Shown here one piece after another: positions 55,384-64,000 of a stretch of DNA of 64,000 nucleotides; position 1 is the stretch's first letter; every line of letters starts with the position of its first letter. The stretch is from CAVXNP01 sp963763305 (GTDB taxonomy: Bacteria; Pseudomonadota; Gammaproteobacteria; Xanthomonadales; Rhodanobacteraceae), in NCBI GenBank assembly GCA_963763305.1, contig CAVXNP010000001.1:2108001-2172000 (forward strand). The letters run 5' to 3'. Under the pieces are notes generated by a model, which saw only the letters and a list, made by a program, of their open reading frames with translations, did no database searches and was not told the origin of the DNA. Made by a program: the position numbers and the translations under genes.

Positions 55384-56517
55384 CTACTCCCCGGGCGCTG
55401 GTGCCAGCACGTAGCGGTCGCGGCCGCCAGCCTTGGCGCGGTACAGCGCGGCATCCGCACGTGCGATCAGGGTGTCGATGCCGTCCCCAGCCATCCACGT
55501 CGCTACGCCGATGCTGGCGGTGATCGTCATCTGGCCGGCCTGCTCGACCGCAAGCGACAGCCGCGCGACGTGTGCGCGGATGCGTTCGGCGGCGTCGACC
55601 GCCTGCGCCGCATCGGTGGCCGGCAGGATCGCCAGGAACTCCTCGCCGCCGAAGCGGCAGGCCAGGTCGGCACCGCGCAATTGATCGTGCAGCACCTGTG
55701 CAGTGGCCTGCAGCACGCGATCGCCGTTGAGGTGGCCCCAGGTGTCGTTGATCCGCTTGAAGTGGTCCAGGTCCAGCATCAGCACCGACAGTGGTCCGTG
55801 GCCGCGTTCGGCGCGGGCGCACTCGGCCTGCAGCCGCTGCTGGCCCGAACGGCGGTTGGCCAGGCCGGTCAACGGGTCGGTGGAGGCATCGCGGCGCGCG
55901 CCAAGCAGGTCCAGCAGCAGGCGCAACTGGGACTGGCTGCTCCAGGCGGCGAGCGCCGCGATCAGCGTGAACAGGAGCAGCTCGCGTGCCAGCATGCCGA
56001 CCGTGCCGCCAGCCAGGCCCAGTGTGAACGCCAGCAGCAGGATCGCCGGTGCCAGCGCAGCGCGCAGTGTGCTGATCCAGGGCAGCGGAAAAGCCGCCAG
56101 TTGGGCTGCCAGGACGAACGGGAACAGTCGATATCCCGCCTCCATGGCGCTGGCCGGGCCCGGGTGCGCCAGCGCTTCCATGACGCCAAAGCCGATCGCC
56201 TGCAGCCACACCAGCCAGCGCACGGCGTTCGTCGCCGACATCCGCACCGCCGCGCGCGACAGCCACATCATCGCAATGGCCGTGGCCAGGCGCACGGGCA
56301 ACAGGGGCAGGGCCCGCTGAGCACCCAGAACGACCACGTCCAGCGGGATCCACAGCAGCACAAGAAGCCCGACCACCGGGACCAGCGCGCGAACGCGCTG
56401 GCGGATCAATGCGGTCTGGGCATCCGTGTGGCTTGCCGGCACCCGGCAGCTGGCCATCACTGCCGCCCAGGCCGAGAGAATGCGGGAACGCTTGGGAGGA
56501 GTGCCCGCTATCGTCAT
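55384..56517 (-). CDS. Diguanylate cyclase with N-terminal membrane sensor
   Basis: A 377-residue protein with about five to six membrane helices (about residues 40-180) and a C-terminal GGDEF domain (DPLTGLANRRSGQQRL, LMLDLDHFKRINDTWGHLNGD and the active-site loop FGGEEFLAIL). It synthesises c-di-GMP. The start at 56517 (MTIAGTPPKRSR) lies 5 bp after the corrected stop of the upstream gene; the given sequence fuses the two by a frameshift. Confidence 0.88.
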   Translation of the reverse strand: MTIAGTPPKRSRILSAWAAVMASCRVPASHTDAQTALIRQRVRALVPVVGLLVLLWIPLDVVVLGAQRALPLLPVRLATAIAMMWLSRAAVRMSATNAVRWLVWLQAIGFGVMEALAHPGPASAMEAGYRLFPFVLAAQLAAFPLPWISTLRAALAPAILLLAFTLGLAGGTVGMLARELLLFTLIAALAAWSSQSQLRLLLDLLGARRDASTDPLTGLANRRSGQQRLQAECARAERGHGPLSVLMLDLDHFKRINDTWGHLNGDRVLQATAQVLHDQLRGADLACRFGGEEFLAILPATDAAQAVDAAERIRAHVARLSLAVEQAGQMTITASIGVATWMAGDGIDTLIARADAALYRAKAGGRDRYVLAPAPGE

Positions 56518-56522
56518 CGCGT

Positions 56523-57642
56523 TCAGCCAGAGGAATGAGACAGGATCGGGGGACAGCCGCTGGACAGACAGTAGCGCAAGTGTTCCAGCACCGGCTGCAC
56601 GGCGATGCCGCTGCGCGGCCAGCCAGACCGGATCGAACAGCGTCTCGGCGTAGCGCTCGCCGCGGTCGCAAAGCAGGCTGACGATGCTGCCGCGTTCGCC
56701 ACGCGCGCGCATGGTGTCGGCCAGTTGCAGGCACGCCACCAGGTTGGTGCCCGACGAGCCGCCGTAGCGGCAACCGAGCAGTTCCTCCAGCAACCAGGCG
56801 GCGGCGACCGAGGATACGTCTGGCACCTCGATGACGTGGTCGACCACGTCGAACACGAAGCCCGGCTCCACCCGTGGCCGCCCGATGCCCTCGATCAGCG
56901 TGGCGCGGCTGGCCCGTGCGGCGGCGTCGCGCGTGCGCCAGCCATGGACGAAGCCGCTGCCGGTCGGTTCGGCCACGCACAGGCGGGTGTCCAGCCGGCG
57001 GTAGCGCAGGTAGCGGCCGATCGTGGCCGAGGTCCCGCCGGTGCCGGCGCCGCACACGATCCAGGTCGGTTCGGGCGATGGCTCCTGCGCCAGCTGGCCG
57101 ATGATGGATTCGGCGATATTGTTGTTGCCGCGCCAGTCGGTGGCACGCTCGGCCAGCCCGAACTGGTCCAGGTGGCAGGCGCCGCGCGCGGCATGCGCCG
57201 CAGCCCGGGCATGCACCTGGGCGGGGTCGTCGACCAGGTCGCATTGACCGCCCAGCGCCTGCACGTCGCGGATCTTGCCTGGCGCGGTACAGGCGGGCAT
57301 GACCGCGATGAAGGGCAGGCCGAGCAGGCGGGCGAACCAGGCCTCGGAGATCGCGGTGCTGCCGGAAGAGGCGTCCACCACGGTTTGCCCGTCGCGCAGC
57401 CGGCCATTGCACAGCGCGTACAGGAACAGCGACCGCGCCAGCCGGTGCTTCAGGCTGCCGGTGGGGTGGGCGGCCTCGTCCTTGAAGTAGAAATCGATGC
57501 CGTGGAAGCCGGCGAAGTTGAGCTTCAGCAGGTGGGTGTCGGCCGATCGCGCCGACTCCCGTGCCAGCGTGGCCAGCGCCTGGTTGACCCAGTGGCGCTC
57601 GGCCTCGCGGCGCGGGTTGACCAGTCGCAGGACACCGTCCAT
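56523..57642 (-). CDS. PLP-dependent cysteine synthase-like enzyme (one frameshift)
   Basis: A fold-type II PLP enzyme of the CysK/CBS family. The PLP lysine lies in AHPTGSLKHRLARSLF, followed by VVDASSGSTAISEAWFARL and the phosphate-binding CGAGTGGTSATIGRYL. Family members use O-acetylserine or related substrates; the substrate here is not known. An extra base near 56610 carries the frame into the diguanylate cyclase; correcting it gives an end at 56523 (LRYCLSSGCPPILSHSSG) and about 372 residues. It follows the decarboxylase by 13 bp. Confidence 0.82.
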
Positions 57643-57655
57643 TGCGCTCTCCTTA

Positions 57656-59616
57656 TCAGGGCCGACCGGGGCCGGCGGTGGCGGTCAGCGCGCGCACACG
57701 CCGGCCGAGGAACTCGAAGTACAGGTCGATGTAGCTGATGCCGTTCTCGTGATCGAGCAGATACGGGTTCATCAGCGTGTGGCGCAGGATCATCAGCCGG
57801 TCATCGTCGTCCTCGCCCAGGGTGGCCAGGTCCAGCCCCAGTGCATCAAGGATGCGGGTGGTCTCCGCCGCGCCGAGGATCTGCGGTCGCAGGCTGGTCA
57901 CCGAGCCGAAGAATTCCTTGCGTCTGCAGCGGTTGGCGCGGGTCGCAGCGCAGCTCGTCGTGCAGCGTCTGCACGAACGCGTTGGCGGCGGCCACGCTGC
58001 GGTTGCCGCGCGGGTTGAGCGCCAGGCAGACCAGGTTGCTGTCCGGCAGCGAGGGCACCAGCACCTGCAGATGGTCTGCGTGTTCGGCGGCGAACTGCAG
58101 CGCCCGGGCGTGGAACGCCTCGGCCGCGCGGATGGTGTGCGCCGGCAGCCGGCCGAAGTGCACGTGATCCAGCGGCAGCACCTTGTGCGTGACATAGACG
58201 GCGGCCGCGGCCGCACCGGACTTGGAGCCTTCCGGCACGAACTGGCCCAGGCTGCGGTAGCGGGCCAGGTACCCGGCCGGCGCCTGGCCGTGGAAGACGT
58301 AGTCGGCCCGCTCGGCCAGCAGCGCCATGGCGCGATGGTCGCGGCAGATGAAGGCGCCCGCGCCATACGGCAGGTAGCCGAGCTTGTGCGGGTCCACGGT
58401 GACCGAGTCGGTCTGGCCGAGTGCGGCGAAGGCCGCGTGGACGCCGGGACTGGGGAAGTGCTCGAACTCGGCGGCGACCTCATCGCGCTCGCGCAGCGAG
58501 CCGTCCTCGTGGCGGAACAAGGTGGCCAGATAGCCACCCCACGCGGCATCCACGTGCACCGAGAAATCCAGTCCCCGCGGGCGCACCCGCTCGCGCGCGG
58601 CCAGCACGCCGTCGACCGGGTCGATGGTGCCGTATTCGGTGCCGCCGAGTACCGCCACGGCCATCAGCACCGGCTGCCGCTCGGCGGCGCAGCGCGCCAG
58701 GGTGGCATCGAGCGCGTCCAGATCCAGGCGCATGCCGCGGGTGGGCAGCAGCTCCAGCTGGTCGCGGCCCAGCCCCAGCAGCTTCAGTCCCTTGCTCCAC
58801 GAATAGTGCGCGGTGATCGGCGCCAGCACCCGTGGCACCGGCAGGGTCGGATGCGCGGCGAAGAAGCCGGCCAGGCCGCGTTGCTCGATGCGCTCGGCCT
58901 CGACCCGTGCATGCCAGCGCTGGCGTGTGCCCGGCGGCTGCAGCGGCGAGCCACTGCTGCCAGGCGTCGACCAGCGCGGTGGCGTGCGAAGGCGCCAGGT
59001 TGAAGGCGGCCCAGTCGTCCTGCGGCAGCGTCCAGGTCGGGCACGCCGCGCGGCGCGCAGGGCCACCGGGAATGCCTTCAGCGCCAGCGCCAGGCGCAAG
59101 CGCCTGGTAGTTGGCCAGCGTGCCGCCGGAGGTCAGGTGGCCGAAGGCGCAGTCGGCCTGCGTCGGGTCGTGTCGGTAGCCGAGCATGCGCGCCAGTTGC
59201 AGGCCGACCTGCACCTCCAGGTCGACGGTGACCGGGGCGGCGTCCTCGCTGACGTTGTTCGGGTTGTACGGCAGGGTCAGCATCTGCGCCGCCAGCCCGG
59301 GCAGCAGCAGGTCCGAGGCCATGTGCCCGATGTAGCGCGGGCTGTGGAACGGTACGGACTTCTTCAGCGCGGCGGACAGCTGGTGCAGTTCGCGGCGCAT
59401 GCGCGCCTCGAACGCCAGGTAGTCCGGGTGCTGCGCGGTGGCCGTGGCGATCGCCGGCGGATCCTCCGGATGGAAGTTGCGCCGCCAGTACACGTGGTCG
59501 CGCAGGAACTCCACCATCAGCTTCTCGAGCAGGGTGTCGTTTTCGCCGTACGGACCCAGGAAACAGGCGTCCAGCGTGTGGTCACGCTGCAGCACCGGTG
59601 GCAAGGCGGCGGTCAT
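57656..59616 (-). CDS. Group II PLP-dependent decarboxylase (frameshifted)
   Basis: An amino-acid decarboxylase of the glutamate/aromatic/diaminobutyrate type, about 652 residues once two extra bases (near 59.06 and 57.93 kb) are removed. It shows ALKKSVPFHSPRYIGHMASD, FGHLTSGGTLANYQAL, HVDAAWGGYLATLF and the PLP lysine in TVDPHKLGYLPYGAG. The substrate cannot be read from sequence. The start at 59616 is supported by an ATGA overlap with the sirB2 stop. It may act with the cysteine-synthase-like enzyme that follows. Confidence 0.85.
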
Positions 59617-60017
59617 GCCAGCCACCCGTGCAGCCAGCCCAGTGGGTGGTGCATCCGCGCGATGCCGAGCATGGCCACGTAGACGACCAGCGCGGCCACG
59701 AAGCAGCCGGTCCGAAGACCTGGGCTGCGGGCCCGTTTCAGGGCCAGGCTGCCCAGCACCACGTAGACCACCAGCAGCACCAGCTTGGTGGCCAACCAGC
59801 CGTTGGCGAACAGCGCCGCCGGCAGCATGGTCAACAGCATCAGTGCGGCAGTGAGCAGAGCCGTGTCGATGGTGTAGCTCAGGAAGCGCAACGGCGCCCA
59901 GTGGGCGATGGCGTTACGGCCGGCCAGCACCAGCGAGCCGCGCAGCGCGAACAGGCTGCCGCTGAGCAACACGCAAAGGATGTGGACGGCCTTGATCTGT
60001 GGATAGAACTCGATCAT
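59613..60017 (-). CDS. SirB2 family membrane protein
   Basis: A 134-residue protein with four membrane helices (IKAVHILCVLLSGSLFALRG, DTALLTAALMLLTMLPAALF, LATKLVLLVVYVVLGSLAL, CFVAALVVYVAMLGIARM), the pattern of SirB2. The family's function is unsettled. It lies 98 bp downstream of norB and overlaps the decarboxylase start. Confidence 0.87.
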   Translation of the reverse strand: MIEFYPQIKAVHILCVLLSGSLFALRGSLVLAGRNAIAHWAPLRFLSYTIDTALLTAALMLLTMLPAALFANGWLATKLVLLVVYVVLGSLALKRARSPGLRTGCFVAALVVYVAMLGIARMHHPLGWLHGWLA

Positions 60018-60115
60018 CGACGAAACCGGTTGGTGGACGCGCCGTAAAAGGCAGCGTCGGTCGTTGTGCGGGGCGGACCGGACGGGGCACGCCTTTCGGC
60101 GCGCCCCGGCCAGAC

Positions 60116-62406
60116 TCAGGCGACTTCGCGGGTTGCCGCCGGTTGCGGCACCGGCAGCGGTGCCGTGCGCCGCCGAGGCGCCAGCCACAGCGAGGCGACG
60201 AAGATCGACACGAACAGCGCACCGATGGCGAAGATGATGTCGCCGGGCATGCGCATCCACACCAGCATGTGGATCAGCGGGCGATCCATGAATTCCGCCG
60301 AGCGGGCGAACCAGTAGCCATGCTCAAGTACCGCGTGCAGCTGCAGCAGGCCCAGCGGCAGCAGGGTCAGCAGGGCCATCATCGACAGGCCCAGGTTGAG
60401 GCACCAGAAGCCGCTGCGCAGCCAGCCTTCGCGCCAGTACGGCGTCCGGTTTGATGCCGCGCAGGCAGAACAGCATCAGGCCGATGCCGAGCGAGCCGTA
60501 CACGCCGAACAGCGCGGTGTGACCATGCAGCGCGGTGAGGTTCAGGCCCTGCATGTAGTACAGCGCGATCGGCGTGTTGACCAGGAAGCCGAACATGCCG
60601 GCACCGACCAGGTTCCAGAAGCTCACCGCCACGAAGAACATGATCGGCCAGCGGTAGCGCGCCATCCACGGCGCGGAGTGCTGCTTCTTCCAGGTGTCGT
60701 AGGCCTCCAGGCCGATCAGCGCCAGCGGCACCACCTCCAGCACCGAGAAGCTGGCGCCCAGCGCGAGCACGGCGGTGGTGGTGCCGGTGAAGTACAGGTG
60801 GTGCAGGGTGCCCAGCACGCCGCCGGCCATGAACACGATGGTGGCGAACAGCACGTTGACCGTGGCGCTGGTGACCCGCAGCAGGCCGAGCTTGACGAAC
60901 AGGTAGCTGATCACCGCGGTGGCGAACACTTCGAAGAAGCCCTCCACCCACAGGTGCACCACCCACCAGCGCCAGTACTCGACCATCGCGATGCGAGGTG
61001 TGCTCGCCCCACATCAGGCCGGCGCCGTAGAGCAGGCCGATCGCCACCGTGGACAGGAACAGCAGGCCGACGATGTTGGAGGTCTCGTCGCGACGCTTCA
61101 TCGCCGGCCACAGCGCACGGCCGACCAGGAACAGCCACAGCATCAGGCCGATGAACAGGAAGATCTGCCAGAAGCGGCCCAGGTCGGTGTATTCCCAGCC
61201 CTGGTGGCCGAACCAGAAGTTGTACTTCAGGCCCATCTTGTCCATCACCGCGAACCACTGGCCGGCGAACGAGCCGACCACGATGACCAGCAGGCAGACC
61301 CACAGGAAGTTCACCCCCAGCCGCTGGAACTTCGGCTCGTAGCCGGAGATCGCCGGAGCGATGTACAGGCCGGTGGCCAGCCAGGCGGTGGCGATCCACA
61401 GCACCGCCAGCTCGGTATGCCAGGTGCGCGTGAGGCTGTAGGGCAGGTAATTGGCCAGGGCGAAACCGTAGGCCTGCTGGCCCTCCACCTGGTAGTGCGC
61501 GGTGGTGGCGCCGAGCAGGATCTGCGCCAGCAACAGGCCCAGCACGGTCCAGAAGTATTTGGCGGTGGCCTTCATCGAAGGCGTCGGCTTGAGGTCGCCC
61601 AGCGGATCGCGCGCCGGCGGCTGCGCCACGGCCTCGCTGGAGCTGTGCACCGCGTGGTACCAGGCCAGCAGGCCGATGCCGCAGATCATGAACAGCACGC
61701 TGAAGATCGACCACATGAACGCGGTCGAGGTGGGCCGGTTGCCGACCAGCGGGTCGTACGGCCAGTTCTGGGTGTAGCTCATGCTGGCGCCGGGGCGCTC
61801 GGCGGCCGCGGCCCAGGCGGTCCACCAGAAGAACGCGGTGACCGCGCGGCGGTGTTCCATCTCGCCGACGGTGTTGTCGCGCATGGCGTACGCCTCGCGC
61901 AGCTTGGCGGTGGCCGGGTCGTTGCTGAACAGGCTGTCGTAGTGGGCCGCCACGGCGGCCATCGCCTGCGCCCGCAAGGCGGACACGGTGATCGTGCCGG
62001 TGGCCGGGTCGTAGGTGTTGCGGCGCAGCTCGGGCAGGATGCGCGCCTTCAGCGCCGCCTGCTGCGAGGCGTCCAGCGCCGCGAACGAACCGACGTCCTG
62101 GTCGCGCGCCAGCAGCTCGAGCATCGCGGTCGCCTCGCGGTGCAGCCAGTCGGCGCTCCAGTCCGGCGCCAGCAGCGCGCCGTGGCCCCAGATCGATCCC
62201 AGCTGCTGGCCACCGATGCTCTGCCAGACCTGGCGGCCGCGCTGCATGTCCGCCTTGGTGTAGAGCACCTGGCCGCTGCTGGTGACGACCGCATCGGGCA
62301 GCGGTGGCGCCTGCTGGTGGATCACCTTGCCGACCCACAGCAGCAGGCCGAAGGAGGCCAGCAGCAGGGTGGCCAGTCCCAGCCACAGTTTTCGCGTGGT
62401 GCTCAT
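60116..62406 (-). CDS. norB: Quinol-dependent nitric oxide reductase (two frameshifts)
   Basis: A single-subunit qNOR of about 763 residues that reduces NO to N2O with quinol electrons. An N-terminal hydrophilic domain follows the first helix (VLYTKADMQRGRQVWQSIGG, SIWGHGALLAPDW). The heme-copper core shows TRTWHTELAVLWIATAWLA, VVHLWVEGFFEVFATA, LGTLHHLYFTG and LNLTALHGHTALFGVYG (heme and FeB histidines). The frame breaks near 60.99 kb and 60.45 kb, one extra base each. An FNR-like box lies 61 bp upstream. Confidence 0.93.
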
Positions 62407-62460
62407 CGTGCATCTCCGTTGAAGATGCCCGCATGCTCGACGGTTGCGTCCGGGTCCACC

Positions 62461-62474
62461 TTGATACAGGTCAG
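62461..62474. promoter_or_regulatory. FNR-like site TTGATACAGGTCAG upstream of norB
   Basis: On the minus strand this reads CTGACCTGTATCAA, centred 61 bp before the norB start. It fits FNR/Dnr control of NO reductase. Confidence 0.7.
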
Positions 62475-62638
62475 GCAGGCAGCCGCGGGCATGAGGCGCA
62501 ATGCCGCAGGGCAACCGCGGCGTCCTTAGCCAGCTCCGTGCCAGCTCTGCCATACGCGGCCGGGGCGTTCATCTGGCAGCCAGCCTTCGAGGGGTAATCC
62601 GCGTAACCTCGCCCGGCTACGGTTGGCCAAGGTGCCCG

Positions 62639-64000
62639 ATGTCTCCTGTTCACGACCCCTCCCATTCGCGCGCGGCCATTCCGCTGGCCCCGTCCCTGGA
62701 CGAGGCGATGACCGCGTCCCACATGCCGCGGGCATTCCGGCCGCTGGAGCGCAGGGTGGTCGGGGTGGCGCTGGCCGCGATGCTGCTCGGCGCCACGGTG
62801 GCGGTCGTGGCGCGGGGCCTGACCGCACTGATCGGCCTGATCACCAACCTGGTGTTCCATGGCCGATGGAGCCCCGAACTCTCCAGCCCCGCCGGCAACC
62901 ATCTGGGCCTGTTCGTGATAGCCGTCCCGGTCATCGGCGGGCTGGTGGTGGGGATGATGGCGCGCTGGGGCTCGCGCGCCATCCGTGGCCACGGCATCCC
63001 GGAGGCGATGGAACAGATCCTGGTCAACCAGAGCCGGATCCTGCCGCGGCTGACCTGGCTCAAGCCGGTCTCCTCGGCCATCGCCATCGGCACCGGCGGA
63101 CCGTTCGGCGCCGAAGGCCCGATCATCGCCACCGGTGGCGCACTGGGCTCGCTGCTGGGGCAGTTGTTCCACGTCACCGCGGACGAGCGCAAGACGCTGC
63201 TGGCCGCCGGCGCCGCCGCGGGTATGGCGGCGGTGTTCAGTGCGCCGATCGCGGCAATCCTGCTGGCGATCGAGCTGCTGCTGTTCGAGCGCAGGGCACG
63301 CTCGTTGATCCCGGTGTGCCTGGCCGTGTTCGCGGGTACCACGGTGCGCTACGCGCTCGAGGGCAGCGCGGCGGTGTTCCCGATGCCGGGGGTCCCGGCG
63401 GCGGTGCCCCCGGCGCTGGCGACCTACGTCGTGCTGGGCCTGCTCTTGGGCGTGGTGAGCGTGGGCGTGACCCGGCTCACCTACGCCATCGAGGACGGCT
63501 TCGAGAAGCTCCCGATCCACTGGATGTGGTGGCCGGCGCTCGGTGGCGTGGTGGTGGGCGTGGTTGGCTACGTGATGCCGGCCACCCTGGGGGTGGGCTA
63601 CGGGAACATTGCGGCGGTGATCACCGGGCAACTGGGGCTGGCCACCATGGCGGCGCTGTGTGTGCTGAAGCTGGTGTCCTGGTCGGTGGCGCTGGGTAGC
63701 GGGACCTCCGGGGGCACGCTGGCGCCACTGTTCACCATCGGCGGTTCGCTTGGCGGCGTACTCGGCGTGGCACTGGCCACCTATGCGCCATGGCTGCATG
63801 TCGATCCGCGGATGGCGGCGCTGGTGTGCATGGCCGCCATTTTCGCGGGCGCGTCGCGGGCCTTGCTGACGTCGGTGGTGTTCGCCTTCGAGACCACCCT
63901 GCAGCCGCACGGGTTGCTGCCCTTGCTCGGCGCCTGCGCGGCGGCCTACCTGGTATCGGGCCTGATGATGCGCAACACCATCATGACCGAGAAGATCGCC
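62639..64000 (+). CDS. ClC-type voltage-gated chloride channel, 3' end off window
   Basis: At least 454 residues of a ClC family chloride channel/transporter. The selectivity-filter motifs are present: RGHGIPEAMEQIL (GxGIPE), GTGGPFGAEGPI (GKxGP-type) and LGSGTSGGTLAPLF (GSGxSGG). The protein reaches MRNTIMTEKIA at the window end, where the C-terminal CBS-domain region would begin. The start at 62639 has an AAGGTG site. It is divergent from norB and reads without frame breaks. Confidence 0.92.
   Translation, partial: MSPVHDPSHSRAAIPLAPSLDEAMTASHMPRAFRPLERRVVGVALAAMLLGATVAVVARGLTALIGLITNLVFHGRWSPELSSPAGNHLGLFVIAVPVIGGLVVGMMARWGSRAIRGHGIPEAMEQILVNQSRILPRLTWLKPVSSAIAIGTGGPFGAEGPIIATGGALGSLLGQLFHVTADERKTLLAAGAAAGMAAVFSAPIAAILLAIELLLFERRARSLIPVCLAVFAGTTVRYALEGSAAVFPMPGVPAAVPPALATYVVLGLLLGVVSVGVTRLTYAIEDGFEKLPIHWMWWPALGGVVVGVVGYVMPATLGVGYGNIAAVITGQLGLATMAALCVLKLVSWSVALGSGTSGGTLAPLFTIGGSLGGVLGVALATYAPWLHVDPRMAALVCMAAIFAGASRALLTSVVFAFETTLQPHGLLPLLGACAAAYLVSGLMMRNTIMTEKIA

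Noticed and set aside
55384..57642. A 752-residue fusion of a cysteine-synthase-like enzyme and a diguanylate cyclase
   Set aside because: One frame shift near 56610 explains it: another frame gives a natural end and stop for the enzyme at 56523, five bases before a good ATG for the cyclase.

Overview
The window is a high-GC (roughly two-thirds G+C) gammaproteobacterial chromosome segment. Gene content points to Xanthomonadales/Rhodanobacteraceae, most likely a Rhodanobacter-like denitrifier: a PepSY/PhoP-PhoQ-type two-component set, a TrpS with a C-terminal extension, DUF3182, UbiTU-type genes, dnrO/dnrP-like genes, a copper nitrite reductase and a quinol-dependent NO reductase. No phage, plasmid, integrase, IS transposase or CRISPR array was seen. 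The only mobile-looking unit is a small GIY-YIG nuclease gene bracketed by inverted palindromic repeats (31.0-31.6 kb).

Layout. 1-13.4 kb is a run of housekeeping and orphan genes: pncA, an FAD/NAD(P)-binding protein with a cysteine dioxygenase, tonB, hemolysin III, DUF885, DUF456, a kinase-like protein, a hydrolase/DUF3182 pair, fpr and dusA. 13.4-18.9 kb holds PepSY-phoP-phoQ, then birA-coaX-SPOR. 19.0-22.6 kb holds tRNA-Thr, arginase, trpS and two small genes. 22.7-26.3 kb (minus) is a 2-oxoacid dehydrogenase operon (E1alpha, E1beta, E2). 26.7-33.9 kb is aromatic amino-acid catabolism: kynA, a peptide transporter, a MarR regulator, hpd, hmgA and fahA.

34.1-62.5 kb is an anaerobic/denitrification island: hemN, fnr, a TrxB-like reductase, nnrS, nirK (with fused cytochrome c), nirV, sco, an outer-membrane porin, DUF2249, a membrane protein, a chorismate-mutase-fold protein, ubiT, nadA, nadB, fabA, fabB, a ubiU fragment, a copper TonB receptor, DUF2946, dnrO/dnrP-like genes, a ubiD remnant, a diguanylate cyclase, a cysteine-synthase-like enzyme, a PLP decarboxylase, sirB2 and norB. 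Eight FNR-type 14-mers (TTGAT-N4-ATCAA-like) lie upstream of hemN, the TrxB-like gene, nnrS, nirK, the porin, DUF2249, dnrO and norB, mostly 40-65 bp before the start codon. The logic is consistent: FNR senses low oxygen, switches on NO2- and NO reduction with copper supply, and the neighbourhood also carries oxygen-independent routes for heme (HemN), ubiquinone (UbiT/UbiU), NAD (NadA/NadB) and unsaturated fatty acids (FabA/FabB). The window ends in a ClC-type chloride channel gene.

Sequence quality. From about 31.88 kb to about 61 kb nearly every conserved gene is split between reading frames, while 1-31.8 kb and 62-64 kb read cleanly. In the cases I worked through by eye, removing one or a few extra bases restores the frame; no deletion was needed. 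Essential genes (fabA, fabB) are among the worst affected, so I treat these breaks as residual sequencing insertions and annotate full gene spans. ubiU (only the 5' fifth present) and ubiD (middle missing) cannot be explained by single-base errors.
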